From Dugong dugon (lineage: Eukaryota > Chordata > Mammalia > Sirenia > Dugongidae): a DNA stretch of 64,000 bases. The notes under the pieces are model-generated. The model worked only from the letters and a program-made list of their open reading frames with translations. It was not told where the DNA came from and did not search any database. Shown here one piece after another: positions 33,223 through 43,481 of this stretch. The position numbers were made by a program, and so were the translations under genes. Each line of letters opens with the position of its first letter. The stretch's first letter is position 1. The stretch spans positions 969,001 through 1,033,000 of the forward strand of contig CM057461.1 in the NCBI GenBank assembly GCA_030035585.1, given 5' to 3'.

Positions 33223-34149
33223 CAGCTCCCCCAACTGCGCCTCCGATGAGCCCTGGGCATCCTTGCAGCCTGGGATCCTGCTTGCCCCAACCCTCCACAC
33301 AGAGGGGCCTCTGGGCCCAGGCACATCCATCCACTGTGTCCTTGCCGATGGCCTTGGAGCTTCAAGTCCTTGAGTCGAACGAGGAGCACGTGGTGCCCAG
33401 CACACCCCAGGCTCCCTGAGTGACGGGCTCTGAGCCAGGGACAGCCTCACCTCCAGCGGATCCTAGGGGGTGGGTGGGAGGATGGCGCACGTTCACATAG
33501 AATGAGTGACGGTGAAGATAGCCATGCACCGAGGGGAGACAAGCTCTAGGCTGACCAGGCACCTCGGGGACAGAAATTGACGAAGTGGAGGCTTCCCAAG
33601 GGGTGAGTGGAGAGCAGCAGTGGAAGGGGGGCTCTGGGCCGGGGGGTGGAGAAGTTATACAGTAAAGGGCAGGGGTGGGGGCTTAAGAGCATGGCTTTGT
33701 GGGAACGAAGAGTGAGGCCAGGCCCCCCCACGCTGACAGTCGGGTGAAAACCCACGTAAGCAGGTAGGTGCTGCAGTGATTCGCCTCTGGTCTGAGAGCT
33801 GTGCGGATGCGGGTCTGTGGTCTTCAATGACTCCGTGAGCACCGACGTGCAGGGCAGCGCACCAAGAGACCAGAGGGGGCTCTGTGTGGCCTGCACCCAG
33901 GAGCCCTCCCTCCCTGTTTCCCAAGCAGAACAGGCCGTTCAGGGTCCCCGGGTGCAGCCCACCCCGATCCGTGCATGAAGGGGCTCAGCTGAGCCCTGCT
34001 GGTTGTTGCACTTCATACAGTTAATGCATTAGTACCTCTAGAGTGTCCTAGAAATAGCTTATTAGCTTGTCAAACCCCTAGGTCACTCACAGCCCACTTT
34101 CTCAATTCCCTAAACCTGCTTGGACTAGCCAACAACATTCAGTCTGCAC
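33223..34149. other. Unique DNA, nothing recognised
   Basis: About 925 bp, GC-rich then AT-richer after 34000. No exon, RNA or repeat recognised. Confidence 0.4.
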
Positions 34150-34375
34150 CAGGGTCGGCAACCTTTCCCTGTAGTGGGCCAGAAAGCAAATCATTTAGAT
34201 TTGTGGGCTGCAAGGTGTCTGCCCCAACTACTGAGCTCTACCTTTGTAGCACAGAAGCAGCCACAGACAAGGAGTAAATGAATGGGTGTGGCTGTGTGCC
34301 AATAAAACTTTATTTACAAAAACAGAAAGGTGGTGAGCTGAGTTTGGTCCCTGGGCTCTGGTTTGCTAAACCCTG
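34150..34375. mobile_element. hAT-Charlie-type non-autonomous DNA transposon
   Basis: Terminal inverted repeats: cagggtcggcaacctt at 34150 and the complement of ggtttgctaaaccctg ending at 34375. The body shows 'gcagccacagacaaggagta' and 'caataaaactttatttacaa', a familiar mammalian MER/Charlie MITE. The 8-bp flanks gtctgcac (34142-34149) and ctctagac (34376-34383) agree at 5 of 8 positions and fit the hAT nTCTAGAn target preference. Exact subfamily not assigned. Confidence 0.88.
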
Positions 34376-34383
34376 CTCTAGAC

Positions 34384-34589
34384 CACTGGCTCTTAACCAG
34401 AGGTGAGTTTTGACCCCAGGAAACATTCGGCGATGTCTGGAGACATTTTTAATTGTTACACCTCATGGGTGATCTAATAGGTAGAAGCCAGGGCCAGGGA
34501 TGCTGCCAAACATCCTACAGTGCACAGGACAGCCCCACAACAGAGTCATCTGGCCCGAAATGTGCACAGTGCCGAGGTTGGAAGCTCTA
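34384..34589 (+). mobile_element. MER5A hAT-Charlie MITE
   Basis: It starts cactggctcttaaccagagg (consensus cagtggttctcaaccagggg), contains 'gatgtctggagacattttta', 'ggatgctgccaaacatccta' and 'cacaggacagccccacaaca', and ends near gccgaggttggaag. The flanks ctctagac (34376-34383) and gtctagac (34590-34597) agree at 7 of 8 positions. Confidence 0.92.
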
Positions 34590-34654
34590 GTCTAGACCCC
34601 TGAGAAGAGAGAAAACGCCAGAGCTGGGGAGCAGAGTGCGGACGTCTCTCACAT

Positions 34655-34800
34655 AATCACCATCGGGCTCGAGGCATATTTCACTGAGCCTCAGTTTGCC
34701 CATCTGCAAAACGAGGATAGTAATTCTTCAAACTCTGGCTGAGATTCTATGGCAAGAAGTAAGTCAGTGAGTACGTGAGCGGATGAATCTGTGACCAGAT
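34655..34800 (+). mobile_element. MIR SINE fragment
   Basis: The words 'cactgagcctcagtttgccc', 'atctgcaaaacgaggatagt' and 'aattcttcaaactctggctg' follow the MIR consensus. Ancient. Confidence 0.75.
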
Positions 34801-35049
34801 GTCTGCTGAGTGCAGCCCTCTCTGGCACTAGGGGCAGAGTCACCAGTGGGACCGGGGCCATCAAGAAGCCGGCACCAGAGGTGAGACCACCTCGCAGGCA
34901 CATCCAGGTGCTGAGTGGAGGTGCAGCTAGGGTCCCTGTCTAGGTAGGGACCTAGTCCCCAAGAGTCCGTGTCCCCAAGGCGGGTTCTCACCTCAGAGTG
35001 TCTCCCTCGGCTGGCAGCCAGCGCTGCCATAATCCCGGGGTATTAAGAA

Positions 35050-35640
35050 GAAAATGACTTTCTTGTAATGAAGTCCTGGTACACCCCACGACGTAGATGA
35101 GCCTTGAAAACAGCATGCTAATGAAAGAAGCCAGTCACAAAAGGACTAATGTCATATAATCCCATGTATATGAAAAAGCTAGAGTAGGCAAATTCACAGA
35201 GACAGAAAGTAGATCTGTGGTTGCCAGGGGCTGGGGTGAGGGTGGGGAGAAAAAGCAGGGAGTGACTGCTAATGGGACTGGGGTGATTAGAAACTTCTGG
35301 AAATGGTGGTGATGATGGTTGCACAGGAGGCCCTGGGTGATGCAAAGAGTTGATGTGCTCGGCTGCTAACCGAAAGGTTGGTGGTTCGAGTCCATCCCCA
35401 GGTGCCTCAGAAGAAAGGCCTGGCGAACTACTTCCAAAAACTGCCATTGAAAACCCCGTGGAGTGCAGTTCTGCTCTGACACTTGTCGGGTGGCCGTGGG
35501 GCAGAGTCCACCAGATGGCACCTGGTTGGTTTGCACAACACAGCGAACGCAGTCGGTGCCGCTGAATTATACACTTAACGTGGTTAAATGCACATGTTTT
35601 CTTATTTACATTTTACCACATAAAAAGTTCTTTAAAAGAA
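35050..35640 (+). mobile_element. L1M 3' UTR fragment split by an AfroSINE
   Basis: Left part (35050-35325): 'gaaagaagccagtcacaaaa', 'gagacagaaagtagatctgt', 'ggttgccaggggctggggtg'. Right part (35531-35640): 'ctgaattatacacttaacgt', 'ggttaaatgcacatg'. The two are continuous apart from the SINE. Confidence 0.9.
35326..35530 (+). mobile_element. AfroSINE-type SINE with exact target duplication
   Basis: Head 'ggaggccctgggtgatgcaa', B-box region 'ggttcgagtccatccccagg', tail near 'gcagagtccaccagatggca'. The word ttgcaca flanks it at 35319-35325 and 35531-35537. Confidence 0.93.
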
Positions 35641-35814
35641 GGGAATGGCTTTCCTGGAATATGCTTTATGCTCGAAGTCGGCCCCATGGTGCGGGCGCAC
35701 TGGCATGTTCTCCGTGCCTCCCGGCAGGGTTGCTCAGGTGCCCAGGTGTGCAGGGGAAGGTCAGGGCTCACAGACCCGACTTGGGGAAGTGTGCCCGCTC
35801 CCCAGGCCATCGCC
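35641..35814. other. Unique spacer
   Basis: Short unique GC-rich DNA between an L1 remnant and the next AT-rich island. Nothing recognised. Confidence 0.35.
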
Positions 35815-36015
35815 CTCCCGTTAATGCACAATTATATGGATTACCTGATGGTCTTACCCGAGTTAGCATGTGAATTGGTGTCTAATTACCCTGCGTAATT
35901 GTTCAATCCCATAGTAACACTTTAATTTGCAAAGCAAAAAATAACCATGTGATTACCCTGCAATTACATGATAGTTACTAATCAATTACTTCTACAGAGT
36001 TTGCGCATGTTTACA
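35815..36015. promoter_or_regulatory. Putative conserved non-coding enhancer-like island 6
   Basis: Very dense in homeodomain cores: 'ccgttaatgcacaattatat', 'ggtgtctaattaccctgcgt', 'aattgttcaatcccatagta', 'aattacatgatagttactaa', 'tcaattacttc'. Sharp AT-rich island in GC-rich DNA; no repeat family fits. Confidence 0.6.
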
Positions 36016-36349
36016 GACTGGTTAATGCCTGTGCCCACCTCCCTGGGTACCAGGCTCTCGGCCGCCAGGCTGGCAACCCCAGTGCAGGCGCATCCTCCCG
36101 CCAGCACAACCCGGCCGGCCCTGGGTTCCCAAGCTCGGTCCTCCCCGGGCCACCTCCACAGTCCTCGGGGACTCCCCAGCCCGCACGCACAGGCTGTTCC
36201 ACCCCGTCATTTGCAGCCTCCACGTCCCCCATTCTAGGGAGATGCCTTCGAGCCTGCTCCCACGCCAGCCCTGCCGCTGTGTGCACACATCCATAGAGGG
36301 GAACTCTGGAAACAGCCTTTAGCACAGCAACAGGAAAAACAGGACCCTG

Positions 36350-36545
36350 CTAAGTGCAGGCTCAGTGCCCGGGTGTCCCCCGCTGGAGCAGCTCACCGTC
36401 ACCGGGACCTGTGACGAGGGGATACTCTATTCCATCTGTGGGTGGGGACACTGAGTCCCAGGGAGGGCAAGGCTCAGTCCAAGTCTGTGCAGCTGGCAAG
36501 AGGTGGGGTTGGGTCTCTCTAAACCCAAAGCCCACTCCCAGAAAC
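36350..36545 (-). mobile_element. MIR SINE fragment
   Basis: The plus strand shows the complement order: 'tctattccatctgtgggtgg', 'ggacactgagtcccagggag' and 'tctgtgcagctggcaagagg'. Ancient and GC-enriched. Confidence 0.55.
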
Positions 36546-36984
36546 CCCAGAAACTGAGCCCCTCCAAGCCCAGAGAACAGGCAGCCCACCCCTCCCTGCC
36601 CTCTGAGAAGTCTCCCCCAGGACTTCCAGGCACAGCTGGTGAACGCCGGGCTGTGGCCTCTTCTGTTAGACAGGGGACTAGCTTCTCTTCACATCACCCC
36701 TTGGCCTGTGTCCTGGTGGGATTCCAGCTGGCAGCCCATTGTCGCGGGAATGCTCCTTGGCTGTCCAGGCTGGGGAGGCCGCCCAGTGGGCTTCTCCTGT
36801 GAGGTCAGCCTTGTGCCCTCAGTGTCAGCCCAGTCAGAGGGGTGGTGTTCGGACGAGCATCTAAGGGCTGATTTAGCAAACCGTCGCACAGAATGTCCCC
36901 CCAGCTTGGGGCTTCTTGCCCACCACCCAGAGGGTCCATTTTGCAAACACTTTTTATAAAGGTCATCACTGTGATCACTTTAAT
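36546..36984. other. Unique DNA, nothing recognised
   Basis: About 440 bp of GC-rich unique DNA without gene or repeat. Confidence 0.4.
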
Positions 36985-37192
36985 GGCTGTCGTTGTTGGG
37001 TGCTTTCGAGTTGATCCCGACTCATGGCAGCCCCACGTGACAGAGTAGAACTGCCCCTTAGGGTTTTCTAGGCTGTCCTCTTCACTGGAGCAGATCGACA
37101 GGCTTTTCTCCCACGGAGCTGCTGGGTGGGTTCGAACCACTGACCTTTCAGTTAACAGGAGAGCACTTAACCACTGCACCACCAGCGTTCCT
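36985..37192 (-). mobile_element. AfroSINE-type SINE
   Basis: The plus strand shows 'tgtcgttgttgggtgctttc', 'gagttgatcccgactcatgg', 'cagagtagaactgcccctta', 'gggtgggttcgaaccactga' and 'aaccactgcaccaccagcgt'. One of the better preserved copies. Confidence 0.93.
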
Positions 37193-37797
37193 TGCTTTAA
37201 TATCACAACACCCGAAAATCGAAATAAAACAAACTTCAGCAGTAGTTGTTCAAATCACCACTGCACACACCCACCTTATGCTCTTTCGGACACAGAAACT
37301 CCTCCAGCTCCGAGAACATATCGCAGTCTGAACATCCAGGCAGAGAGCTGTCTCCCTCACCCTCACTGGGGCACTTGGGGGGGGGGACCTGTCAGCTGCA
37401 TCGTCACCAGCGTCCCCTGACAAGTGTGGCTGAACAGCGATGGGGCATGGGGCTCATCTCCTTGACAGCTTCCCCCTGTCCTCCCCAACACCATCCTTAC
37501 CAGGACCCTGGGCACCTCCGGGGGCTCCCCTTGCCCTCTGTCACCCCATCAAGTGCTTCTCCTGATACCTGAAAACGTGGACCCCAGTTCACAGGAGCTC
37601 TCCCAAGCCCAAAGAATCTTCCAGTGTATGCAAAGTGAGACATGGGTCCCTGGGCATCCAAAGATGTTCCAGGAATTCTATCCCTCAGGATCCTGGGCCA
37701 CAGAACAGGGAAGAAAAGCCAATGTGAAAGCAGCAACTCTCACCCACAGGAGTAGAAGCTATGGCCAGCAGAAATGTGAGGAAAAACAGGAATATAG
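37193..37797. other. Unique DNA, nothing recognised
   Basis: About 600 bp. The frame 37246-37572 lacks a recognised product. Confidence 0.4.
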
Positions 37798-37990
37798 AGT
37801 CCTGGGGTGCTGCAAATTGTCAATGCACTCGGCTTCTAACTGAAAGGTTGAAGGATCAAGTCCACCTTGGAAGAAAGTCCTGGTGATCTACTTTCAAAAG
37901 TTCAGCTGCTGAAAACCTATGAGCACAGTTCTACTTTGACACACATGGGGTTGCCATCAGTCAAAGTCAACTCAACGGCAGCTTTTTATT
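37798..37990 (+). mobile_element. AfroSINE-type SINE
   Basis: The words 'gtcctggggtgctgcaaatt', 'ggcttctaactgaaaggttg', 'gaagaaagtcctggtgatct' and 'cagtcaaagtcaactcaacg'. A T-rich stretch follows at 37982-37998. Diverged. Confidence 0.88.
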
Positions 37991-38342
37991 TTTTTTAATT
38001 AAATCAGTGACTTAGGTTGGGGCTGGGCAGGAAGGACTATTGGGAATTCAGTCACGCAGGGTGCACGCGGTTATCACGGAGGAGGTGTCGTCCTAGGTGA
38101 TTGGTTAGCAGAGATCAAACCCAGCTCATGTCCCCTCAGAAGTGGCCATTTCCCACTGAGCACCCCAGGCAGAAGTGGGCGTCCAAGAGCCCCCCATATT
38201 TCTGTGCTCCTGAACATGAGTTCAGAAGCAAGAAGACCTCGCTGCACAAGAAATGTCAATGGGAAGTCTTCAAACTGAAAGCAAATGACTCCTGATGATG
38301 ATTCTAATCAACACGAACAAACAAAAAGTTCCAGCAGGTAAA

Positions 38343-38679
38343 GGTTGCTGTTGCAGCTGCCGTGCGTCCCGCGACTCAGGGTGATCCCAAGCACAACGGA
38401 ACGAAATGCTGCCTGGTCCCACGCCATCCCACCATCGGCTGCAGATTGGATGGTTGTGGTTCATAGGGCTTTCGTTGGCTGATTCTCGAAAGCAGATCGC
38501 CAGGCCTTTCTTCCTAGTCTGTCTTAGTCTGGAAGCTCTGCCGAAACCTATTCAGCATCAGAGCACCACACAAGCCTCACTGACAAATGAGTGGTGACTG
38601 TGCACGTGGTGCCTTGGCCGGGAATCAAACCTGGGTCTCCAGGGAAGACGGGAATTCTACCACTGAACCAGCGCTGCTG
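38343..38679 (-). mobile_element. Composite SINE: tRNA-Gly-like head joined to an AfroSINE-like body
   Basis: On the minus strand the head (plus 38608-38679) reads gctggttcagtggtagaatt (A-box region), then a gggtttgattcccgg-like B-box 'ccaggtttgattcccggcc'. This closely resembles vertebrate tRNA-Gly. The body then shows words shared with AfroSINE (plus strand 'gcagatcgccaggcctttct') and unique words ('aaacctattcagcatcagag', 'acaacggaacgaaatgctgc'). It is about 340 bp, longer than the other copies. Not a functional tRNA: the anticodon arm is degenerate. Confidence 0.8.
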
Positions 38680-38689
38680 AAATTGTAAA

Positions 38690-38790
38690 AGACACTGTAA
38701 ATGTGATTTTTCTCCTTTCTTCTTTTAACTGATTTTAAAAACCACTGCATAAAATAATACGCATGTAATGTGTAACGTGTTACTGATTCC
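38690..38790. other. AT-rich patch
   Basis: 'gattttaaaaaccactgcat' and 'aaaataatacgcatgtaatg'. Could be a weak conserved element or repeat edge. Not assigned. Confidence 0.3.
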
Positions 38791-39105
38791 GCCGTTCTTT
38801 CCTCCTCTCGCCCACTCCCTTAAACAAAAAGCCGTGACAGCCACTCCCTTCCCCCCTGCCAAGCGGGCTTGGACTTCAAAGAGACTGAGCCCCAAAGGAG
38901 AAGAAATGATCTATCTGCAGACTGACTTGAAATCAATCACGGCAAACGCTGCGAGACACAGTGTGGTATTACGTCATGTTGCTCCTGCCTTTGTCCCCAG
39001 GGCAGGCAGGGCCTGCAAACGCCCAAGTCTCTGCTTAAATGCACACCCGGAGCCAACAGCCAGCCTTGCACAAGTGCTGCTGCTCGTTCTGAGAAGCTCC
39101 ATGTC

Positions 39106-39400
39106 AGACACACAGACAGACACACAGACACACAGACACACACAGACACACACAGACAGACACACACAGACAGACACACACAGACACACAGACAGACACA
39201 CAGACACACAGACAGACACACAGACACACAGACACAGACACACAGATACCCACGTGGATGCGCACAGACACACAGACACACACATGGAAACACAGAGACT
39301 CACACGGATACACACGTGGATGTGCACAGACACAAAGACACACGGATACACACATGGAGGCACACAGACGCACGCACAGACGTGCACGCACACAGACAGG
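39106..39400. repeat. (CACACAGACA)n tract
   Basis: About 295 bp of acacacagac, acacagacag and related units. Overlapping frames (for example minus 38974-39447) are Cys/Val repeats and are artefacts. Confidence 0.95.
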
Positions 39401-39439
39401 AACAAGGCTTGGGAGGCCGTAGGGCCCTGAGATCCAACG

Positions 39440-39560
39440 GGAGGCATCCTTAATGATACACATGATAATTAAAGCACACAACAAACCATTAGCATATGTT
39501 TTAAACAGTTTCTTAGTGAAGCTTACCGTAAAATCAGAATAGACAGTGCTCGGGGCTTTC
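39440..39560. promoter_or_regulatory. Putative conserved non-coding enhancer-like island 7
   Basis: AT-rich: 'acacatgataattaaagcac', 'aaaccattagcatatgtttt', 'cagtttcttagtgaagctta'. Adjacent to the CA/GA repeat. Small. Confidence 0.5.
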
Positions 39561-39896
39561 CTGGGATAACAGCTTCCATCCTCAGAGTCGTAAAACCCCT
39601 GGCTCGGGAGAAATGGGTGTCTCTAAATGACGAATCTGCAGGCTGGGCAGGAGTGGGGCTGAGAGCTGCAACGTCAAAGTCCCCGGGTGACCTGGGGGGG
39701 GGACAGAGGGGGGCGGAAGGTAGACACCAGGTACACCGGGGCTCAGGAGCTGCTGGCAGCATCCAGGGGGTGACCCCATGGGGCAGGGGGCCCATAGTTC
39801 CATGGCCACCTGGCTGTTTGCGTGGTGGCCTGAGGGTCCTTGACACCCCCAGACACCTGCCCTCTCCTGCACTCCCCCCATCACCAGTGGCACCCC
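39561..39896. other. Unique DNA, nothing recognised
   Basis: About 335 bp, GC-rich. No gene recognised. Confidence 0.4.
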
Positions 39897-40031
39897 TTCG
39901 CTCCACTGGGTTTTCAGTGCCTGAAGTAGATTGCCAGGCCTTTCTTCCAAGGTGCCTCTGGGTGGACTTGAGCCGCCAACCTTTCAGTTAACAGCCAAGC
40001 ACTCAAACTACTTGCAGTGCCCAGGGACTCC
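39897..40031 (-). mobile_element. Truncated AfroSINE
   Basis: The plus strand shows 'ctccactgggttttcagtgc', 'agattgccaggcctttcttc', 'caaggtgcctctgggtggac', 'caacctttcagttaacagcc' and 'cagtgcccagggactcc'. The tail side is missing. Confidence 0.9.
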
Positions 40032-40802
40032 GTTTCTAAGCTGCTTATGAAGTAAAGTGACTTGACAAGACAAAAACATCTGGACGAAGAAAGCAGTGTT
40101 CACACCAGGGGGGATGCCCATGGAGCCACGGTGCCGGAATAGGCTGCTGGGGACCATGGAGGCTGTGGGGGAGGGTGCTGGCCCATCACACACAGCGGGC
40201 CCAGGCAGCAGCCTCGAGGCGACAGGGTCTGGCCCTGACCCCTGCTGGCCTCCCACTGGTTGAGCGCACGCACAGTTCTCGGTAACTCCCCCACCGGGGA
40301 CCACTTATGGACGAGACAGTGTGGAGAGACCTGGGGTGACCATTGAGACCCCAGCAAGGTGGCTGGTCCTCGACTTGGAGTCATCCATGCACAGAACAAG
40401 GGACCAGCTGTTGTCATGGGCGGTGGGGGGGGGGGGCTCCTGTAACAGCCGAGCCCTGGCTGCCAAGGGGTCATTTGCACAAAAGCCACCCCCATCCGCC
40501 CCCGGTGGGCTGATAGTCTTATAATCCCCATTTTGTGAATTAGGAAGTGGGGTGATCACAGGCAGGTGGCTGAGGATCTGACTCTGGGCGTTCCTAGGTG
40601 GCTCTGCCCACCTCCACCCCATTTCCTGGCCTGGCCCCCACCCAGGGAAGAGAAGGCAGGTCTCGCTGTCCTCTCTAGAGTCTGGATGTTTCCTGCTGCT
40701 TCCACTACCAGGGGCCCTGGGTTTGAAAATTAGAGTCAGACTCAGTTTACAAAATTTGAGTCTTTGTGTCCCCTCTGTGGGCTGTTGTAGCACCCTGCAT
40801 TC
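40032..40802. other. Unique DNA with a faint MIR scrap
   Basis: 40508-40590 ('gatagtcttataatccccat', 'tttgtgaattaggaagtggg') may be a minus-strand MIR core. The rest is unique; no gene seen. Confidence 0.35.
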
Positions 40803-40998
40803 AACCAAAAAAACCCGCCACCATCGAGTTGATTCCATGTGCTTCAGAGGAGGACTGTGCTCCACAGGGTTTTTTGGGCTGTGATCTTACAAAAGCAGAT
40901 CACTAGGCCTTTCTTTTGCAGCACCACTGGGTGGGTTTGAACTGCCAACCTTTTGGTTAGTAGCTGAGAGCAAACCGTTTACACCTCCTGGGGACCCC
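40803..40998 (-). mobile_element. AfroSINE-type SINE
   Basis: The plus strand shows 'accatcgagttgattccatg', 'ctccacagggttttttgggc', 'agcagatcactaggcctttc', 'ggtgggtttgaactgccaac' and 'acacctcctggggacccc'. Confidence 0.92.
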
Positions 40999-42487
40999 CA
41001 GACTTAATGGGTTCCACTAAAACAGAGGGAATTCTGCACAAGCAGGAGACTTGACTTTTCTGTGGATCCATCCCATCCACTCATTAGCTCAGGGTTGCCT
41101 TGTTGGGACCCCTTTAAGCAACAAACTCTGACATTTCTGTCCCTCACATTTACACCAGACAGAGGGGTTTGGGGTGTCGCACAGTGAGAGCAAGAATGAA
41201 GGGAGAACACTCCACTCCCCTGGCAGGGGCCCCATGACGGCCCAGCTCAGCCTCCTCTCTCAGCCTGTCTTACTGCCCCTCAGCACCATGGGAATCCACA
41301 TCCACCCCACAGCTGGGCCTCTGCCCACACCACCAACAGCAGGGGGACACTTGCTCCCTCACCCATCAGTACTGGGCTGGGGCCGGCACCAGAACACCTA
41401 CCCCATGGACAGTCAGTCCCTCCTCACGGCTCCAGGACAGCAGGATCCAGCCCACTCACCCGGCATCAGTTACACACTCCCATTTTATTTGGGTTCCCCT
41501 AAGCAAACTCTGCGACAAGGCCCTGGGGGAAGTAGTTGTCTGTAGGTGATGCCAGGAACTGCAGCGAGGGCAGTGAGACGGGGGTGGGGGGTGGGGGGTG
41601 CAGAGAGAAGTCGTGCTGGGGCCGCTCCAGGCACAAGGGAGAACCCACCTGGAATGTCCCATGGGGCGGAGGCTGGGACATCTACCCGCCGAGGCACTCT
41701 CTCATTGGTTGGTGATTGCCCCAGTGGGGGCAGTACCTCCTTCACCCCGGGTGCACCATGCATGCACGCCCAGCTTTCTTCAGCCCTGAGGAAGTGAAGC
41801 AGAGAGGTGCCCTGCACACTGCGTGGAGGCCGGCCACTGCGCGGAGCTGTCCACAGCTGCGGTGCTGAAGCTGAGAGGGCCCAGGCTGTGGCATCAAAGC
41901 CTTTCCTTCAATGGTCCTGCATTTTTTGTCCTGTTGTGGGTGTGAGTCTCATCCCCTCCACTGGGTTCTGCAGTCATCAAAGGTGGGGCCACCTGCTGCT
42001 TCTCCTGAAGTTGGCCCCTTCGCACCCAGCACAGAGCAGGGCCGTGGGGTGGGGCGCAATGCCCAGCTCGTGTCCCTTTTCTTGTAGCGGTGCTCAACAG
42101 AGGTTGATCAGCTGGACAAGAAGGCAGGGCTCCCAGGAAGAAATAAAGGCTCATGAATGGGAACAGGAAACAGACGTTCGCTTTGGTGTGCTCCCTCTGA
42201 GCTGCCTCCTGGCCTTCGAGCCACCACAAGATGGGGTGCCACGCTCCGAGCCACCCCACCCCCATCCTCAAGTGGGCACTCATGTCACCCAGCCCACCTC
42301 CCGTCTCTCCTGCACCACCAGTGTGTCCTCCCTGCTGAATCACCCCTCCAGGGGACCGCCACCCTACGAAACACCCTGCGGCTTCATCCTCTCTGGCTGA
42401 CACCTGTTTTTTCACTCTTCTCTCCCACAAAACTGCCCAAACCATCTGTTTGCTCCCCTAGGTGCAGACAGACGCTGAGATGGAGAC
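40999..42487. other. 1.5 kb of unique DNA, nothing recognised
   Basis: GC-rich. Frames 41174-41545 and 41807-42400 are countered by equally long frames on the minus strand and show no domain. A G-run (41579-41600) is the only low-complexity piece. Confidence 0.4.
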
Positions 42488-42782
42488 CCAGAACCTGGGG
42501 ACCTGGGGACTTGGGGACCTGGGGACCTGGGGATCTGGGGATCTGGGGACCTGGGGATCTGGGGACCTGGGGATCTGGGGACCTGGGGATCTGGGGATCT
42601 GGGGACCTGGGGACCTGGAGACCTGGGGATCTGGGGATCTGGGGACCTGGGGACCTGGAGACCTGGGGACCTGGGGACCTGGGGACCTGGGGACCTAAAG
42701 ACCTGGGGACCTGAGGACTTGGGGACCTGGGGACCTAAAGACCTGGGGACCTGAGGACCTGGGGACCTGGGGACCTGGGGAC
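42488..42782. repeat. 8-bp G-rich minisatellite (ctggggac)n, about 37 copies
   Basis: The octamer alternates between ctggggac and ctggggat with rare ctggagac and ctaaagac variants over about 295 bp. GGGG runs occur every 8 bp, so the plus strand meets the classic G-quadruplex pattern many times over. Frames are Gly/Asp/Leu/Trp or Pro/Ser/Arg repeats and are artefacts. Confidence 0.95.
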
Positions 42783-43467
42783 TGGCCACAGGGGTTTCAC
42801 TGAGAAGTCCCAGTGCCAGCTCGGGAGGAGGACAGCAGGATGGGTGAGGGGACTTTGGGGTGCGATGCAGCCACATGGGGCTTCTGCCGACCCCACAGCA
42901 GCTCTGGAGCTGCAGTGGCCCTTCAGGGCTGTCCCAGTCAAGGCCTCCGACTGGCTCCGGTGTTCTTTTATCTCCTAGCGCCATGTTCTGTGTGTTCATG
43001 TTTATGCGTTTGTCTTCTCTGTTACAACGTGGTGTCTCCTGTGTGCTCTGTGTCTGGCAGGACTCTGTCCCCTGGGGTCCCCCTAAAGGACAAAGCTTCC
43101 CCAAATGCAGCCCTGCCCTGGGGGTGACAATTGTGGGAAGAGGACCCAGAAAGGCCCTACTCTCCCTGACCTTCATCCCCACCTGGGACCCTGGGACCAC
43201 CTGCCCTCAGCAACTCTGAATGCCCGCATGCGGGGACAGAGCCAACGTGCTGCAGTGGGTCTGAGTCATGGGCGTTGCATTTACCATCAAACGGCTCTGG
43301 GGGCCGGCCTAGGGTCGTTGCCGCTCTCCTGGGGGTACTGCTTTGACAAGGCCCCAAGGGAGAACGAGAGTGTCCAGGGTTCCAGCAGCTCAGTGCTGAA
43401 AACTCACTCAGACTTGTAAATTGAGAAAGTTTGATCTGTTCGTTGCGTGGGGCCATAAGTAATCAGC
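42783..43467. other. Unique DNA, nothing recognised
   Basis: About 685 bp of GC-rich DNA. No exon or repeat recognised. Confidence 0.4.
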
Positions 43468-43481
43468 CCACTAGGTGGCGC
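43468..43481 (+). promoter_or_regulatory. CTCF consensus site
   Basis: The word ccactaggtggcgc fits all 14 positions of the CTCF core ccasyagrkggcrs on the plus strand. Flanks are unique DNA, so it is not a repeat-borne site. Occupancy cannot be judged from sequence. Confidence 0.7.

Noticed and set aside
32440-33249. 269-codon plus-strand frame
   Set aside because: It ends in the 21-bp minisatellite and lacks any domain, splice context or codon bias signal that I can see.
34830-34845. CTCF-like word gcactaggggcaga
   Set aside because: One G short of the core spacing, so it does not fit the consensus.
38608-38679. tRNA-Gly gene on the minus strand
   Set aside because: The anticodon arm is degenerate and the segment is the head of a longer SINE.
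42412-43200. 262-codon minus-strand Pro/Arg/Ser-rich frame
   Set aside because: The core is the antisense of the 8-bp G-rich array; no support outside it.
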